Positions 1 to 10,384 of a stretch of DNA of 54,168 nt are shown here, piece after piece. The first letter of the stretch is position 1. Each line of letters begins with the position of its first letter. Both the position numbers and the translations under genes were made by a program. The notes under the pieces are model-generated. The model was not told the origin of the DNA. It ran no database searches and worked only from the letters and a program-made list of their open reading frames with translations. Origin of the DNA: Deltaproteobacteria bacterium (GTDB lineage Bacteria; Myxococcota; Kuafuiibacteriia; Kuafuiibacteriales; Kuafuiibacteriaceae); assembly GCA_011526105.1 (NCBI GenBank), contig WYAZ01000145.1, positions 1 to 54,168 on the forward strand, read 5' to 3'.

Positions 1-64
1 CCTCAAGACCGCCGCGTTGGCTCACATCCGGGGCCAGACGGTCCCGCTTCCTCACGAGATCTGA
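1..64 (+). CDS. Possible 3' end of a truncated gene
   Basis: Frame 2 is open from the first base to a TGA at 62-64 and would encode about 20 C-terminal residues ending in GQTVPLPHEI. The window starts inside it, so no domain can be assigned. It reads toward the antiporter gene that follows on the other strand. The call rests only on a short open frame at the contig edge and could be chance. Confidence 0.3.
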   Translation, partial: LKTAALAHIRGQTVPLPHEI

Positions 65-196
65 TCGGTCGACCGCGGCCCGAGGCCGATCAAGCGGACG
101 TCAAGTCCTGCCAGGGCGAACACGTACAGTTCAAGTCCCGTCCACCCCGCACCTTTTTCCCTCTCATCTCAGTGTTCTAGGAGCCGCCGAGAGCGA
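65..196. other. Short non-coding gap at left edge
   Basis: No gene was found between the putative truncated frame and the antiporter stop codon. A 6-bp inverted repeat, GATCGG at 63-68 and CCGATC at 86-91, could form a weak hairpin. No T-run follows it, so a terminator role is only possible. Confidence 0.3.
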
Positions 197-2284
197 TCAC
201 TGCACGATCGGCGGCGGCGCGATCGAGCCCGCATCACCGCCCAACAGGATCCGTGCGGCCGCCTCCACCGATAGCTCCGGTCCGGCCAAAGCCACCACAT
301 CGCCGATGCGCAGCGCCTCTTTCGGCCGTGGCGGCACGATCTTCTCGTGGTCTCGCTCCACGGCGAGCGCGGTGGCCCCGGTGCGACCGCGCAGATCGAG
401 ATCGACGAGGCTGCGGCCCACCGCAAAGCTGCCCTCGATGAGCCGCACCGGCTTGAGGGCGCCAAACAACGACCAGGTCTGTACCGGGATCTCGGTGGTC
501 TCCGAGGGATTCGGGGCCCTCACCATCTGACGCGAGAAAGCATCGAGCACACTCTCGGCCCCGGCGCGTGCTTGGACATCGAAGGTGCGTGCGGTCTTCC
601 AGAACGCGTAGGCGAGCGCGCCCAGAGCGCCCACGAGCGCGACACCACCCGACAGCGCGGGGAGCATCGGCTGCGTGAGCACCACGAGCGGCCAGCCGGC
701 AGCGGTGAGAATCCCGAGCTTCAAGGCGAGCACGAAGGCCTGACGTGCCGGGCTCTCGAGCACCGCCGACTCCTCGACCTGAAACACGCGAGCCGCGAGC
801 AACACCGCGATGGAACGTGCACACCTGAACAGTCCGACCAGAAACGGAAAGGAGAGCGCGATCATCCCGAGGTAGATGAGTGCCACGGAAAGCCCGCGCG
901 ACAGACCAATCCACTCTTCGAGCAGCGCGATCGCCTTGGGCATGAGGAACGAGACCCCAAAGACCACAAAGATGACGCAGGCCGCGTCGATGAGCATGAG
1001 CCGCAGCGCCTTGCCGATGCGCTCGCCGAAGCTGTCGCCGGTCTTGGCGGTCAGCAGTCGATCGAGCCAGGGCTCGTAGAAGCCGGCGAAGGTCCGCAGG
1101 GGAGGCGGCAAGCGCGCGTTGACGGCGTCGTAGACCTGCGGCGCGCTGCGAATGAACCAAGGCGTGGTGAAGGTGGTGATGGCCGAGACCACCACCGTCA
1201 CCGGGTAGAGGAACTTGCCCACCGCCCCCAGCGACAAGCCCACGCCGGCGATGATGAATGAGAACTCACCGATCTGAGCGAGACAGAGCCCCGCCATGAG
1301 CGAGAGCCGAAGGCCATGCCCGGACAAGAAGGCACCGACGGTGACGCTGCCCACCTGGCCCACGAGCACCACCAGCGTGAGCACCAAGATCTTGGCCCAG
1401 TGGTCCACGAACACGGCCGGATCGATGAGCATGCCGACCGAGACGAAGAAGATCGCGGCGAACATGTCGCGCACCGGCTGCACCAAGTGCTCGACCCTCT
1501 TCTCCTGACCGCTTTCGGCGACGAGCGCACCGGCCAAAAATGCCCCGAGCGCGACCGAGTAGCCCGCGAGCTGCGCGAGGTAGGCGATGCCGAAGCAGAG
1601 CCCGATGGCCGCCACCAACGTGGTCTCCGGACGCTTGAGCTGGATGACGTAGCGAACCGCCCGCGGGACGGTGAGCATGCCCGCGCCGAGGACAAAGGCC
1701 AAAAACAGCGCGAGGCGTCCCATCGTCCAGGCGAGAGAGCCCGCCGACAGCGTCGCCCCGGTGGCGATGGGGGTGAGCACCGCGAGCAAGATGATCGCGA
1801 TGAGGTCCTCGACGATGAGGATGGCGAAGACGAGGTCCGCCATCTTTCCTCGGACCTTCTGCTCCTCGAAGGCCTTGACGATGATCGTGGTGGACGAGAT
1901 CGAGATCGCGGCGCCCGTGAACAGACACTCGAGGGTGGTGAAGCCAAAGAGCTGCCCGACGGTGTAGCCCACCCAGAACATGAAGCTGCACTGGACGAGC
2001 GCGACGAAGGCCGCGCGGGGTCCGACTGCGACGAGCTTCCTCAGACTGAACTCGAGACCCAGCGAGAACATCAGCAGGATGACGCCGAACTCCGAGAGGA
2101 GGTGGACGGTGTCGAGGCTGGCCACCAGCGGGAGCGGGGTGTTCGGGCTGATGATGGCGCCGGCCAAGAGGTAGCCGAGCACCACCGGCTTCTTGATGCG
2201 ATGAAACAGGACGGTCGTGAAGGCCGCCACCGCGAGCACCAGCGCCAGGTCGCGCAAGAAGTCATGGGCGGTGGGGTGGCTCAT
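197..2284 (-). CDS. CPA2-family monovalent cation/proton antiporter (KefB/YbaL-like)
   Basis: This is an inner-membrane transporter of the monovalent cation:proton antiporter-2 family, probably exchanging K+ or Na+ for H+. The first ~400 residues are a run of hydrophobic segments with family features such as a conserved GxxLSxT-like stretch (AISISSTTIIVKAF). A second membrane block lies at about 450-560. The C-terminal ~85 residues look like a TrkA-C/RCK_C ligand-binding domain (VGRSLVDLDLRGRTGA region), and no TrkA-N NAD-binding domain is seen. I chose the ATG at 2284 (MSHPTAHDF, 695 aa) over a longer open frame to 2407, because the extension is low-complexity and would overlap the divergent gene. 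Ion specificity cannot be read from the sequence. Confidence 0.88.
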   Translation of the reverse strand: MSHPTAHDFLRDLALVLAVAAFTTVLFHRIKKPVVLGYLLAGAIISPNTPLPLVASLDTVHLLSEFGVILLMFSLGLEFSLRKLVAVGPRAAFVALVQCSFMFWVGYTVGQLFGFTTLECLFTGAAISISSTTIIVKAFEEQKVRGKMADLVFAILIVEDLIAIILLAVLTPIATGATLSAGSLAWTMGRLALFLAFVLGAGMLTVPRAVRYVIQLKRPETTLVAAIGLCFGIAYLAQLAGYSVALGAFLAGALVAESGQEKRVEHLVQPVRDMFAAIFFVSVGMLIDPAVFVDHWAKILVLTLVVLVGQVGSVTVGAFLSGHGLRLSLMAGLCLAQIGEFSFIIAGVGLSLGAVGKFLYPVTVVVSAITTFTTPWFIRSAPQVYDAVNARLPPPLRTFAGFYEPWLDRLLTAKTGDSFGERIGKALRLMLIDAACVIFVVFGVSFLMPKAIALLEEWIGLSRGLSVALIYLGMIALSFPFLVGLFRCARSIAVLLAARVFQVEESAVLESPARQAFVLALKLGILTAAGWPLVVLTQPMLPALSGGVALVGALGALAYAFWKTARTFDVQARAGAESVLDAFSRQMVRAPNPSETTEIPVQTWSLFGALKPVRLIEGSFAVGRSLVDLDLRGRTGATALAVERDHEKIVPPRPKEALRIGDVVALAGPELSVEAAARILLGGDAGSIAPPPIVQ

Positions 2285-2366
2285 GCGAGGAGGCCCGGAG
2301 TGTACCCGAAATCCCGGGCCAGAGCCGCGTTGACGGGTTGGCTGTTTCTCCGCATGCTGCGCCCCG
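2285..2366. promoter_or_regulatory. Divergent promoter region
   Basis: This 82-base gap separates the antiporter start from the divergent glycosyltransferase start, so promoters for both must lie here or just inside the genes. No convincing -35/-10 pair was identified. Confidence 0.3.
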
Positions 2367-4022
2367 GTGAACGAAGCCCCCCTCCGCCGCGGAACGTTCC
2401 CGCTCACGACCGCCCTCGCGACCCTGGTGGCGGTGGCCTACCTCGCCATCCTCGCAGCCAGCGCGCCGGCGACCGGGTACGTCCGGGACGAGGGCTACTA
2501 CTTCAGGGCGGCCCAAGAGTACGGCGGGTGGTGGGACGTCCTGTTCTCCAAACGCTTCACCGAAGCCTTCAGCAAAGACGAGATTGCCCGCCACTTCTCG
2601 TTCAACACCGAACACCCGGCCCTCGTGAAGCTGAGCCAGGGCCTCACACATCGCGTGCTTCACGATGGGCTCGGGTTCACCGGGCCGGCCCAGGGCTACC
2701 GCTTCGCGGGGCTCCTCTTTGGGGCCCTCAGCCTCCTGGGTACGTTCTTCCTCGGCCGGGCCCTGGTCTCGGCCCCGGTGGGGCTGCTCGCCGCGCTCCT
2801 GCTCGCGACGATCCCGCGCTACTTCTACGACGCGCAGCTCGCGTGCTTCGACGTGCCGATGACCGCGATGTGGGCCTGGTCGCTGTACTTCTTCTGGCGG
2901 GGCTTCACCGCGCCCGAGGACAAGGCAAAGCGGCGCGCGCTCGCGGCGGGGGTGGTGTTCGGCCTGGCTTTGGCGACGAAGCTCAACGCCCTGTTCCTCC
3001 CCTTCGTGTTCGTCCTGGTCTGGCTCTCTTCTGTGGACTTCTCTACCCTACGGTTTCATCGCACCGCCAGCGGCGGCCGAGACCTCTACCTGCCTGCCAT
3101 CCCCTGGGTGCTGCTCGCCTGCGCCATCGTAGGGCCGCTGGTCTTCGTCGCGCACTGGCCGTGGCTCTGGCACGAGACGTTCTTGCGCATCGGTAAGTAC
3201 ATCGGCTTTCACCTTCACCACGAGCACTACCCGATCCGCTACTTCGGCGAGGTGCTCGTGAAGCCGCCCTTCCCGATCGCGTTCCCCTTCGTCATGAGCG
3301 TCTACACCATCCCCGGGCCGCTTCTGGTGCTGGGGACCTTCGGGCTGCTCATCGCCACCCTGCGCGGGCTCACGCGGCGTGCGCCGGCGGAGGTGCTCCT
3401 CGCCGTCGCCACCCTTCTGCCCATCGTCATGATCGCGCTCCCCAGCTCGCCTATCTTCGGCGGGGTGAAGCACTGGCACAACGCGATGCCCACGCTCTGT
3501 ATCCTCGCCGCACGTTTGGTCTTCGAGGCGGCTCGGGTCGTCAGCGAGGCCAAGCCGGCCTGGGCTCGTGCAACCCCGGTTGCGCTCTCGGCGCTGGTGC
3601 TTCTGCCCGGAGCGCTCGGCATCATCGCTTCGCACCCCAACGGCATCGGCTACTACAATGAGCTCGCCGGCGGCTTCAGGGGCGGCGCCGAGCTCGGCAT
3701 GCAGCGGAGCTTCTGGGGCGGCCTGAACCGGCCGCTCATGGAGGAGATCGCCAAGCTACCGAGCGGCACGCGCGTCTTCTTCGATCACAGCAACTGGGAC
3801 GCGATTCGCATGTACCAAAAGGAGGGCACCCTGCCTCGGCACATCCACTTCGCCAACGAGGCTCGGCAGGCCGACGCCGCCACCCTCTTCGAGGACCGCG
3901 AGAACGCCACCCAGGAGGATGCGATCTGGGACGTGGTGGGCACACGCCCGGTGGCTGGGGTCTACGCGGATGAGGTCACCTTGGTTCAGCTCTATGCCAA
4001 GCGACTCACCACCCGGCCCTGA
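2367..4022 (+). CDS. GT-C (family 39-like) membrane glycosyltransferase
   Basis: The 551-residue protein is polytopic, with about ten hydrophobic segments, and resembles ArnT/PMT-type lipid-linked sugar transferases. After the first membrane span comes an acidic motif (YVRDEGYYF, about residues 38-46), matching the conserved Asp/Glu in the first extracytoplasmic loop of GT-C enzymes. The C-terminal ~110 residues are soluble. Such enzymes transfer a sugar from a polyprenyl-phosphate donor to protein or lipid on the outer face of the membrane; acceptor and sugar are unknown. The start is GTG at 2367. The gene stands alone between the antiporter and the metallopeptidase pair. Confidence 0.8.
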   Translation: MNEAPLRRGTFPLTTALATLVAVAYLAILAASAPATGYVRDEGYYFRAAQEYGGWWDVLFSKRFTEAFSKDEIARHFSFNTEHPALVKLSQGLTHRVLHDGLGFTGPAQGYRFAGLLFGALSLLGTFFLGRALVSAPVGLLAALLLATIPRYFYDAQLACFDVPMTAMWAWSLYFFWRGFTAPEDKAKRRALAAGVVFGLALATKLNALFLPFVFVLVWLSSVDFSTLRFHRTASGGRDLYLPAIPWVLLACAIVGPLVFVAHWPWLWHETFLRIGKYIGFHLHHEHYPIRYFGEVLVKPPFPIAFPFVMSVYTIPGPLLVLGTFGLLIATLRGLTRRAPAEVLLAVATLLPIVMIALPSSPIFGGVKHWHNAMPTLCILAARLVFEAARVVSEAKPAWARATPVALSALVLLPGALGIIASHPNGIGYYNELAGGFRGGAELGMQRSFWGGLNRPLMEEIAKLPSGTRVFFDHSNWDAIRMYQKEGTLPRHIHFANEARQADAATLFEDRENATQEDAIWDVVGTRPVAGVYADEVTLVQLYAKRLTTRP

Positions 4023-4196
4023 GTTCCCCAAGCGTCAACACTCGGGTGTTCCCTGAGCCAGCTGACTAGACTAAACCCGAGGGCCCGACGGAGGCCGCTT
4101 TGAAGACCACAGAATGACTGAGCCTTCGGACCGGCTTCGATTCCTCGATTTCTGTCGAGGTTCGGCGCACGAGAGTGGCTAAGATGGGTCGCCCAA
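4023..4196. other. Intergenic region with a small hairpin
   Basis: This 174-base gap is non-coding. CCTCGA (4143-4148) and TCGAGG (4155-4160) form a perfect 6-bp stem with a 6-base loop, 36 bases before the metallopeptidase start. It may end the upstream transcript or sit in the leader of the next one. There is no T-run after it. Confidence 0.35.
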
Positions 4197-5225
4197 ATGG
4201 TCTTCGCGAAGGCAAATACTCCGGTCGAGTTCCGTGAGGTCCACGAGGAGCCCTCCCTCCTCGAGCAGAAGATCAGCCAGCTCGCGCTCCGCATCGAAGG
4301 AACCCTGCTCGAGCTCCGCATCCGACAGCTCTACAGCGAGCTGGAGGCGAAAGGGCTGCGTCTCTTCCCGCGCTGCTACCTCTCCGATGAGTGGGGCTGC
4401 CCCGAGGGCATTCCGGTCATCGGCATCCCCTTCTATTTGGCCAGCCCGATGCTGGGGAAGATCGAGGAAGATGTCACCGGCGACCTCGAGAGCGAACCCG
4501 AGATCGTGCGTTACCTCCGTCACGAGGCCGGTCACGCGTACAACTATGCGTACCGGCTCCACGAGCGCCAGGAATGGCACAACGTGTTTGGGCCCTACAC
4601 GCGGCCTTATCTCGAGGAGTACCACCCCGCCCCCTTCAGCAAGAAGTTCGTGCGCCACCTCCCCGGTTGGTACGCACAAAAGCATCCCGACGAGGACTTC
4701 GCGGAGACCTTCGCGGTCTGGCTGACCCCCGGCCTCGACTGGCGCGCCCAGTACAAAGGCTGGGCTGCCTTGAACAAGCTCGAGTACCTCGACGCCACCT
4801 TGAAGAGCCTGCCCGAGCAGCCGGTCGTGAGCGTGGCCTCCGTGGACGGCCTGCTCCCGGTCGAGGAGATGAACTACACCGTCCGCGAGCACTACCAGCG
4901 GCAGGAGAAGCCGGACCTCTCGGCCGAGCTCGGCCAGCTGCTCGACGGCGACCTGCGGGATCTCTGCACCGGCGGCGAGGGCGACGACCCCCTGCCCACC
5001 TGGCTCAAGCATCGAAAGAGCCAGCTCGTTCGCGAGATCACCTATTGGACCGGAGCGCGGCCTCAGGTGGTCCGCGCGCTCCTCGATCACCTCGCCACTC
5101 GGGCCCAGATCCTGGGGCTCTCGGTGCGCAAAGAGGACGAAAAAGTGATTCTCACGCGGTTTTGCATCATGATCACCACACTGATCATGAACCACGTCTA
5201 CCGCGACCGCTTCATCGAGTTCTAA
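4197..5225 (+). CDS. Putative zinc-binding metallopeptidase (HExxH, gluzincin-like)
   Basis: The 342-residue soluble protein has no signal peptide. It carries HEAGH at residues 109-113, the zinc-binding HExxH signature, and a downstream DEDFAETFAVW stretch whose Glu near residue 170 could be the third zinc ligand. This layout matches the 'putative zinc-binding metallopeptidase' family (Peptidase_Mx-like). The C-terminal half (about 215-342) is mostly helical and unassigned. The gene ends 4 bases before an ATP-grasp ligase gene, so the two are almost certainly co-transcribed and may act on the same peptide-like substrate. No strong Shine-Dalgarno sequence precedes the ATG, so the exact start is slightly uncertain. 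The substrate is unknown. Confidence 0.8.
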   Translation: MVFAKANTPVEFREVHEEPSLLEQKISQLALRIEGTLLELRIRQLYSELEAKGLRLFPRCYLSDEWGCPEGIPVIGIPFYLASPMLGKIEEDVTGDLESEPEIVRYLRHEAGHAYNYAYRLHERQEWHNVFGPYTRPYLEEYHPAPFSKKFVRHLPGWYAQKHPDEDFAETFAVWLTPGLDWRAQYKGWAALNKLEYLDATLKSLPEQPVVSVASVDGLLPVEEMNYTVREHYQRQEKPDLSAELGQLLDGDLRDLCTGGEGDDPLPTWLKHRKSQLVREITYWTGARPQVVRALLDHLATRAQILGLSVRKEDEKVILTRFCIMITTLIMNHVYRDRFIEF

Positions 5226-5229
5226 GCTC

Positions 5230-6387
5230 GTGCGCAAGCTCGACATCGTCATCATCCACGACCCGGTTCCGGACGCCAAAGGTCCGGAGAAGCGGGACGT
5301 GGTCGTCGACCAAGTGCTGACCGTTCTCGAGGGCAAGGGGCATCGAGTCTCGACCTATCCCGTGCCCAGTGACGTGGCGGAGTTCGCCATCGGCTTGAGA
5401 AGGACCAAGGTGGACCTGGTCTTCAACCTCGCCGAGTCCTTCGGGGACAGCCTGCATCATGACTATCCCATCCCCGCCATGCTCGAGGCGATGGGGGTGC
5501 TGTTCACCGGCGCCAACACCGGCTGCATGTACATGTCGCAGGACAAGGTGCTCACCAAGAAGCTCCTCGCCTTTCACGAGGTGCGCTTCCCCGAGTTCAT
5601 CACGTTTGCGATGGACCGCATCGAGACCAGCCAGAACCTCTCGTTCCCGCTCTTTGTGAAGCCCATGCGCGCCGATGCTTCGTTCGGCATCCACGCACGC
5701 TCCTTGGTGCACAACTTCAAGAACCTGATGGAGCGCGTGACGTACATCCAGGAGAACTTTGGCGGCGAAGCGCTGGTGGAGCAGTACATCGGCGGTCGCG
5801 AGTTCTATCTGAGCGTGACGGGCCACCTCGACCCCAAGGTCATGAGTGTGGTCGAGATGGACTTCTCCGGTCTGCCCAAAAACGCGGTGCCGGTCGCCTC
5901 GTACGAAGCCAAGTGGAAGACCAGGACACGAGCGTATAAGGGCACCAAGAGTGTGATCGCGGATGGCATCTCGAACGAGCTCAGAGCTCGCCTCGAAGCG
6001 GTGGCGCGCGAGGCTTATCTCGCGCTTCGCTGCCGGGACTACGGCCGCATCGACTGCCGCGTGAGCGAAGGCGGAGACATCTACGTCATCGAGGTCAATC
6101 CGAACCCCTATCTCGCGAAGGACAGCGAGTTCGCCATGGCCGCCGCGCATTCGGGCATCGTGTACGAAGATCTCGTGGAGCACATCGTGGAGCTCGCGTG
6201 GAAGCGGCGGCGCGAGCGCTCGCCCGCCATCGCCGACATCCTCGCGGTGCAAGAGGGCAGCACGAAGGTGTCGGCGCAGAACCCGATCACCAAAAGGCCG
6301 GGACCCCGCGAGCCTGATGCCGTTCCCGCCGCGGCGCCCGCGCCCGCGCCGCGTAGCCCCAGCACGACCGGCGAGCCCAAGGGCTGA
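5230..6387 (+). CDS. ATP-grasp ligase, D-Ala-D-Ala ligase-like
   Basis: The 385-residue protein has an N-terminal pre-ATP-grasp domain (about 1-95), a lid and ATP-binding region (GANTGCMYMSQDKVLTKKLL), and the catalytic metal-binding motif EVNPNPYL near residue 290, as in D-Ala-D-Ala ligases. These enzymes form an amide bond through an acyl-phosphate intermediate. The last ~40 residues are a Pro/Ala-rich tail that cell-wall Ddl enzymes lack. The start is GTG at 5230, four bases after the metallopeptidase stop. Pairing with a peptidase suggests a dedicated peptide or amino-acid ligation pathway rather than housekeeping peptidoglycan synthesis; that is inference. Confidence 0.82.
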   Translation: MRKLDIVIIHDPVPDAKGPEKRDVVVDQVLTVLEGKGHRVSTYPVPSDVAEFAIGLRRTKVDLVFNLAESFGDSLHHDYPIPAMLEAMGVLFTGANTGCMYMSQDKVLTKKLLAFHEVRFPEFITFAMDRIETSQNLSFPLFVKPMRADASFGIHARSLVHNFKNLMERVTYIQENFGGEALVEQYIGGREFYLSVTGHLDPKVMSVVEMDFSGLPKNAVPVASYEAKWKTRTRAYKGTKSVIADGISNELRARLEAVAREAYLALRCRDYGRIDCRVSEGGDIYVIEVNPNPYLAKDSEFAMAAAHSGIVYEDLVEHIVELAWKRRRERSPAIADILAVQEGSTKVSAQNPITKRPGPREPDAVPAAAPAPAPRSPSTTGEPKG

Positions 6388-6407
6388 AGGCCCCGGAGTG
6401 CTTCACG

Positions 6408-8237
6408 GTGGTTGACTGGTCGCGGCACCGGTCGGATACCCACGCGGTGACGAACGCGAAGGAGCGAGACGGCACCGCTTTTCCGGCGACGACGCACGAG
6501 GCTTGGGCGAGCCGCGTGGAGCGAGAATCGAAGGCGCCGGTCGCACGCCTCGAGACCAAGCTCGAGGAGGGTCGGGTCATGCGGCCGCTGTACTCCAGCG
6601 CCGACGCAGATGCCCTCCCCGGCCCGCGTGCGTACCGAGCCACGAGGTCCGCTCAACCCGAGGTGTGGACCCGGGTTTCTGGGCCGGATCTCGCGGAGGC
6701 GAATCGACGGCTGCTCATCGACCTGGCGGGAGGCGCCGGGGGACTCATCTTAGAGCTGGAAGGGCCGAGTGCGCTGCCCGTCGCGTCCTCCAGAGACCTC
6801 GAACGCCTGCTGAAGGACGTGCAGCTCGACGCCATCCACCTCGCGTTTGGGCCGACCCCTCGCGCAAGACAGCTTGCGGAGTGGCTCTTCGAGTGCGCCC
6901 AGCAGCGACAGGGGGCAGCGAAGGGACTGCAGACGCACCTGGGCTTCGATCCCGTCGGCATCTCGGCGACCTTCGGTGGCACCCGAGAAGACCTTGATGC
7001 GCTCTACGATGACGCCGCGCAGCTGGCGAACACGCCGGGGGCCGCCGTCCGCACGCTCGGCGTGGGCACGGTGGCCTATCATGAGGCCGGCGCGAGCGCC
7101 GACTTCGAGCTCGCGTGCCTGCTCGGAAGCCTCGTCGCCACCTTGCGCGCCCTCGAGGCGCGTGGCGTATCCCCCGAAGCCGCCGCAAAGAAGCTCACGC
7201 TCACCCTCACCGCCGATGCGGACTTCATGCTCGGCCTCGTCAAGCTTCGGGCGGCGCGCATCCTCGCGGCGAGGGTGTGCGAAGCCGCCGGCGTCGCGGC
7301 CGAGTATCAGAGCCCGCCCCTCTTGGTGGTCAGTAGCCGCCGCATGCTCACGCGCTTCGAACCCTTCGTGAACGCCCTGCGCGGCACTGCGGCGAGTTTC
7401 GCCGCGCTCGTGGGTGGCGCGGACTTCGTCGAGGTCGCGCCCTACGACGAACGTTTGTCGGCCCACGGTTCCGACGCCGGGCGCCGGCTCGCCCGAAACA
7501 CCACCCACGTACTGCTCGAAGAAGCTCAGCTCGCGCGCGTTCAGGACGCCGCTGCAGGCGCGTACTTCTTCGAGGCCCAGACGCGAGCGCTCGCCCAAAG
7601 TGCGTGGCAGAGCTTTCGTGCGATGGAGCGTGATGGCGGCTTCATCGAGGCCTTGTGGAAGGGTCAGGTGGCCTTGGTCGCGAGCGCCAACGGTTTCGAG
7701 CAGAGTCGCGAAATCACGCACCGCCGGCGCGCGCTCACCGGCATCACGGAGTTTGCGGAACCGAGCGCGCCCATGAACGTCACCGCGCCAGAGGCGCCCC
7801 CAAAGCACCCTCCGCCCGCCCTCGAGCCCATTCGATGGGCCGAGCCCTTCGAGCGTCTGCGCAAAGCGGCGGAGGCCCATCGAGCGAAGACCGGCGCGCT
7901 TCCGGAGGTGCAGCTGCTCGGTCTGGGAGAGCTCGCCGAGCACTCGGCGCGCTCAACTTGGGTCACGAACCTCCTCGCCGCCGGCGGCATCGTCGTCACG
8001 AGCGAGGCGCGCCCGGTGGTCGTCATCTCCGGCGCGGATGAACGTTATGAAGCCGAAGCCGCCCCGCTCGCTCAGAAGCTCCGCGTGTCCGGCAAGATCG
8101 TGCATCTGTCGATGGCTGGAAAGCCCAAACACGAGACCGCCTATCGGCTCGCCGGATACGACAGCTTCATCTATCGCGGCGAAGATGTCGTGGCCTTCTT
8201 GGCCGAGCTCCACCTCGCGCTCGGAGTGAAGTCATGA
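6408..8237 (+). CDS. mutA: Methylmalonyl-CoA mutase small (beta) subunit
   Basis: The 609-residue protein matches the non-catalytic small subunit of heterodimeric methylmalonyl-CoA mutase. It has an N-terminal TIM-barrel-like domain and a C-terminal ~140-residue flavodoxin-like domain that lacks the cobalamin-ligating DxHxxG motif, as expected for this subunit. With MutB it interconverts succinyl-CoA and methylmalonyl-CoA in the cytoplasm. The start is either GTG at 6408, preceded by GGAG at 9-base spacing, or GTG at 6447; I chose the first because of the ribosome-binding site. The gene overlaps mutB by 4 bases (ATGA), so the subunits are translationally coupled. Confidence 0.92.
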   Translation: MVDWSRHRSDTHAVTNAKERDGTAFPATTHEAWASRVERESKAPVARLETKLEEGRVMRPLYSSADADALPGPRAYRATRSAQPEVWTRVSGPDLAEANRRLLIDLAGGAGGLILELEGPSALPVASSRDLERLLKDVQLDAIHLAFGPTPRARQLAEWLFECAQQRQGAAKGLQTHLGFDPVGISATFGGTREDLDALYDDAAQLANTPGAAVRTLGVGTVAYHEAGASADFELACLLGSLVATLRALEARGVSPEAAAKKLTLTLTADADFMLGLVKLRAARILAARVCEAAGVAAEYQSPPLLVVSSRRMLTRFEPFVNALRGTAASFAALVGGADFVEVAPYDERLSAHGSDAGRRLARNTTHVLLEEAQLARVQDAAAGAYFFEAQTRALAQSAWQSFRAMERDGGFIEALWKGQVALVASANGFEQSREITHRRRALTGITEFAEPSAPMNVTAPEAPPKHPPPALEPIRWAEPFERLRKAAEAHRAKTGALPEVQLLGLGELAEHSARSTWVTNLLAAGGIVVTSEARPVVVISGADERYEAEAAPLAQKLRVSGKIVHLSMAGKPKHETAYRLAGYDSFIYRGEDVVAFLAELHLALGVKS

Positions 8238-10384
8238 GCCGCATCCCCGACTTTTCCAAACTCGAACTCGATCCATCACAAGCCGCATCGGACTCGGCAT
8301 CCGCCGAGCCCAGCCTCCCGACCCCCGAAGGCATCTCGCTGCGCCCGGTGTATCAAGCCGCAGATCTCACCACCCCGATACACGAGGGCCAGTTCCCCGG
8401 CTTTCCGCCCTTTTTGCGCGGCCCCTACGCGAGCATGTACCTGAAGAAGCCGTGGACCATCCGGCAGTACGCGGGCTTCTCGACCGCAGAGGCCTCGAAC
8501 GCGTTTTATCGTCGCAACCTCGCGGCCGGCCAGAAGGGACTGTCCGTCGCCTTCGATCTCGCCACCCACCGCGGCTACGACTCCGATCACCCGCGGGTGG
8601 CCGGAGACGTGGGCATGGCCGGCGTCGCGGTCGACTCCATCCTCGACATGCAGACCCTCTTCGACGGCATCCCGCTCGATGAGATGAGCGTGTCGATGAC
8701 CATGAACGGCGCGGTCTTGCCGGTGATGGCGATGTACATCGTCGCGGCCGAAGAACAGGGCGTGGCTCAGGAGAAGCTCACCGGGACCATTCAGAACGAC
8801 ATCCTGAAGGAGTTCATGGTCCGGAACACGTACATCTATCCGCCGGAACCTTCGCTCAGGATCATCGCGGACATCTTCGCGTACACCGCGAAGCACATGC
8901 CCAAGTTCAACTCGATCAGCGTCTCGGGCTATCACATGCACGAGGCCGGCGCGCCGGCGGACCTCGAGCTCGCCTACACACTCGCGGACGGCCTCGAGTA
9001 CGTGAAGACCGGTCTCGCCGCGGGACTCGACGTCGACAGCTTCGCGCCTCGCATCTCGTTCTTCTTCGCCATCGGGATGAACTTCTTCATGGAGGTCGCA
9101 AAGCTCCGGGCCGCGCGTTTCTTGTGGGCGAAGCTGATGCAGAGCTTCGAGCCCAAGGACGAGCGCTCGCTCTCGCTTCGCACCCACTGCCAGACCTCGG
9201 GCTTCAGCCTCACCGCGCAAGACGTCTACAGCAACATCGTGCGCACCATGGTCGAGGCCATGGCGGCGACGCAGGGGCACACGCAGTCGCTCCACACCAA
9301 CTCGCTCGATGAGGCCTTGGCGCTCCCCACGGATTTTTCGGCGCGCATCGCGAGGAACACGCAGCTCTTCCTGCAGCAAGAGACGAGCACCTGCCGGGTG
9401 ATCGATCCCTGGGGCGGAAGCTACTACGTCGAGAGCCTCACGAAGGCGCTCGTCGAGCGGGCGGAGCTACACCTCGCCGAGGTCCTGAAGATGGGCGGCA
9501 TGGCCAAGGCCATCGAAGCCGGCATCCCGAAGATGCGCATCGAGGAGGCGGCCGCACGCACCCAAGCGAGAATCGACAGCGGCGCTCAGCCGGTCATCGG
9601 GGTGAACAAGTTCGTTTCGGACGCCAAGGAAGAGATCCCGGTCCTCTCCATCGACAACCAAGAGGTGCGGTCCGGACAACTCGCCCGACTCGAGGCCCTG
9701 AAACGTTCGCGGGACCCAAAGAAGCTCGAGGCGGCGCTCGGCGCGCTGACCGACGCGGCCGAGCAGGGCCAAGGCAACCTCCTCGAGCTCTCGGTCGCCG
9801 CGGCGCGGGCGCGGGCGACCGTGGGCGAGATCAGCTTGGCGCTCGAGAAGGTGTTTGGGCGCCATCAGGCCTCGATCCAAACCATCTCGGGCGTGTATCG
9901 TTCGGAGATGAAGGCCGGAACGCCGGAGGTCAAAACGGTGGAGGAGAAGATCGCGCGCTTCGCCGCTCGCGAAGGCCGGCGCCCGCGGATCCTCATCGCG
10001 AAGATGGGCCAAGACGGTCACGACCGCGGCCAAAAGGTCATCGCGACTGCGTTTGCGGATCTGGGCTTCGACGTCGACGTCGGCCCGCTCTTTCAGACCC
10101 CGGACGAGGCGGCGAAGCAGGCGGTCGAAAACGATGTCCACGTCGTAGGCGTGAGCTCACTCGCAGCCGGTCATCTGACCTTGGTGCCGGCGCTGATGGC
10201 GGCGCTCCGCACCCACGGGCGAGAAGACATCCTGGTGGTGGTGGGCGGCGTGATCCCGCCCGCCGACTACGAGAAGCTGACGGACATGGGGGTGGCCGCG
10301 GTCTTTGGTCCGGGCACGGTCATCCCTCGCGCGGCCAGCACGCTGCTCGACGCGCTGTCCAAAGGATCATCGACAAGCGAATGA
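8234..10384 (+). CDS. mutB: Methylmalonyl-CoA mutase large (alpha) subunit
   Basis: The 716-residue catalytic subunit binds adenosylcobalamin and carries out the radical rearrangement of methylmalonyl-CoA and succinyl-CoA. The N-terminal ~540 residues form the substrate barrel, with the family stretch [20 protein letters not shown] near residues 58-77. The C-terminal B12-binding domain contains DGHDRG (Asp594, His596, Gly599), the DxHxxG motif whose His ligates cobalt. Length and motifs are typical of full-length MutB. It sits between mutA and meaB with 4-base overlaps on both sides, consistent with propionate or odd-chain/branched amino-acid metabolism. No epimerase or propionyl-CoA carboxylase gene is nearby. 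Confidence 0.96.
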   Translation: MSRIPDFSKLELDPSQAASDSASAEPSLPTPEGISLRPVYQAADLTTPIHEGQFPGFPPFLRGPYASMYLKKPWTIRQYAGFSTAEASNAFYRRNLAAGQKGLSVAFDLATHRGYDSDHPRVAGDVGMAGVAVDSILDMQTLFDGIPLDEMSVSMTMNGAVLPVMAMYIVAAEEQGVAQEKLTGTIQNDILKEFMVRNTYIYPPEPSLRIIADIFAYTAKHMPKFNSISVSGYHMHEAGAPADLELAYTLADGLEYVKTGLAAGLDVDSFAPRISFFFAIGMNFFMEVAKLRAARFLWAKLMQSFEPKDERSLSLRTHCQTSGFSLTAQDVYSNIVRTMVEAMAATQGHTQSLHTNSLDEALALPTDFSARIARNTQLFLQQETSTCRVIDPWGGSYYVESLTKALVERAELHLAEVLKMGGMAKAIEAGIPKMRIEEAAARTQARIDSGAQPVIGVNKFVSDAKEEIPVLSIDNQEVRSGQLARLEALKRSRDPKKLEAALGALTDAAEQGQGNLLELSVAAARARATVGEISLALEKVFGRHQASIQTISGVYRSEMKAGTPEVKTVEEKIARFAAREGRRPRILIAKMGQDGHDRGQKVIATAFADLGFDVDVGPLFQTPDEAAKQAVENDVHVVGVSSLAAGHLTLVPALMAALRTHGREDILVVVGGVIPPADYEKLTDMGVAAVFGPGTVIPRAASTLLDALSKGSSTSE

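Noticed and set aside
1316-3196. 626-residue plus-strand open frame across the antiporter and glycosyltransferase genes
   Set aside because: It is a low-complexity Arg/Asp/Glu-rich shadow of GC-rich coding DNA on both strands, with no domain character.
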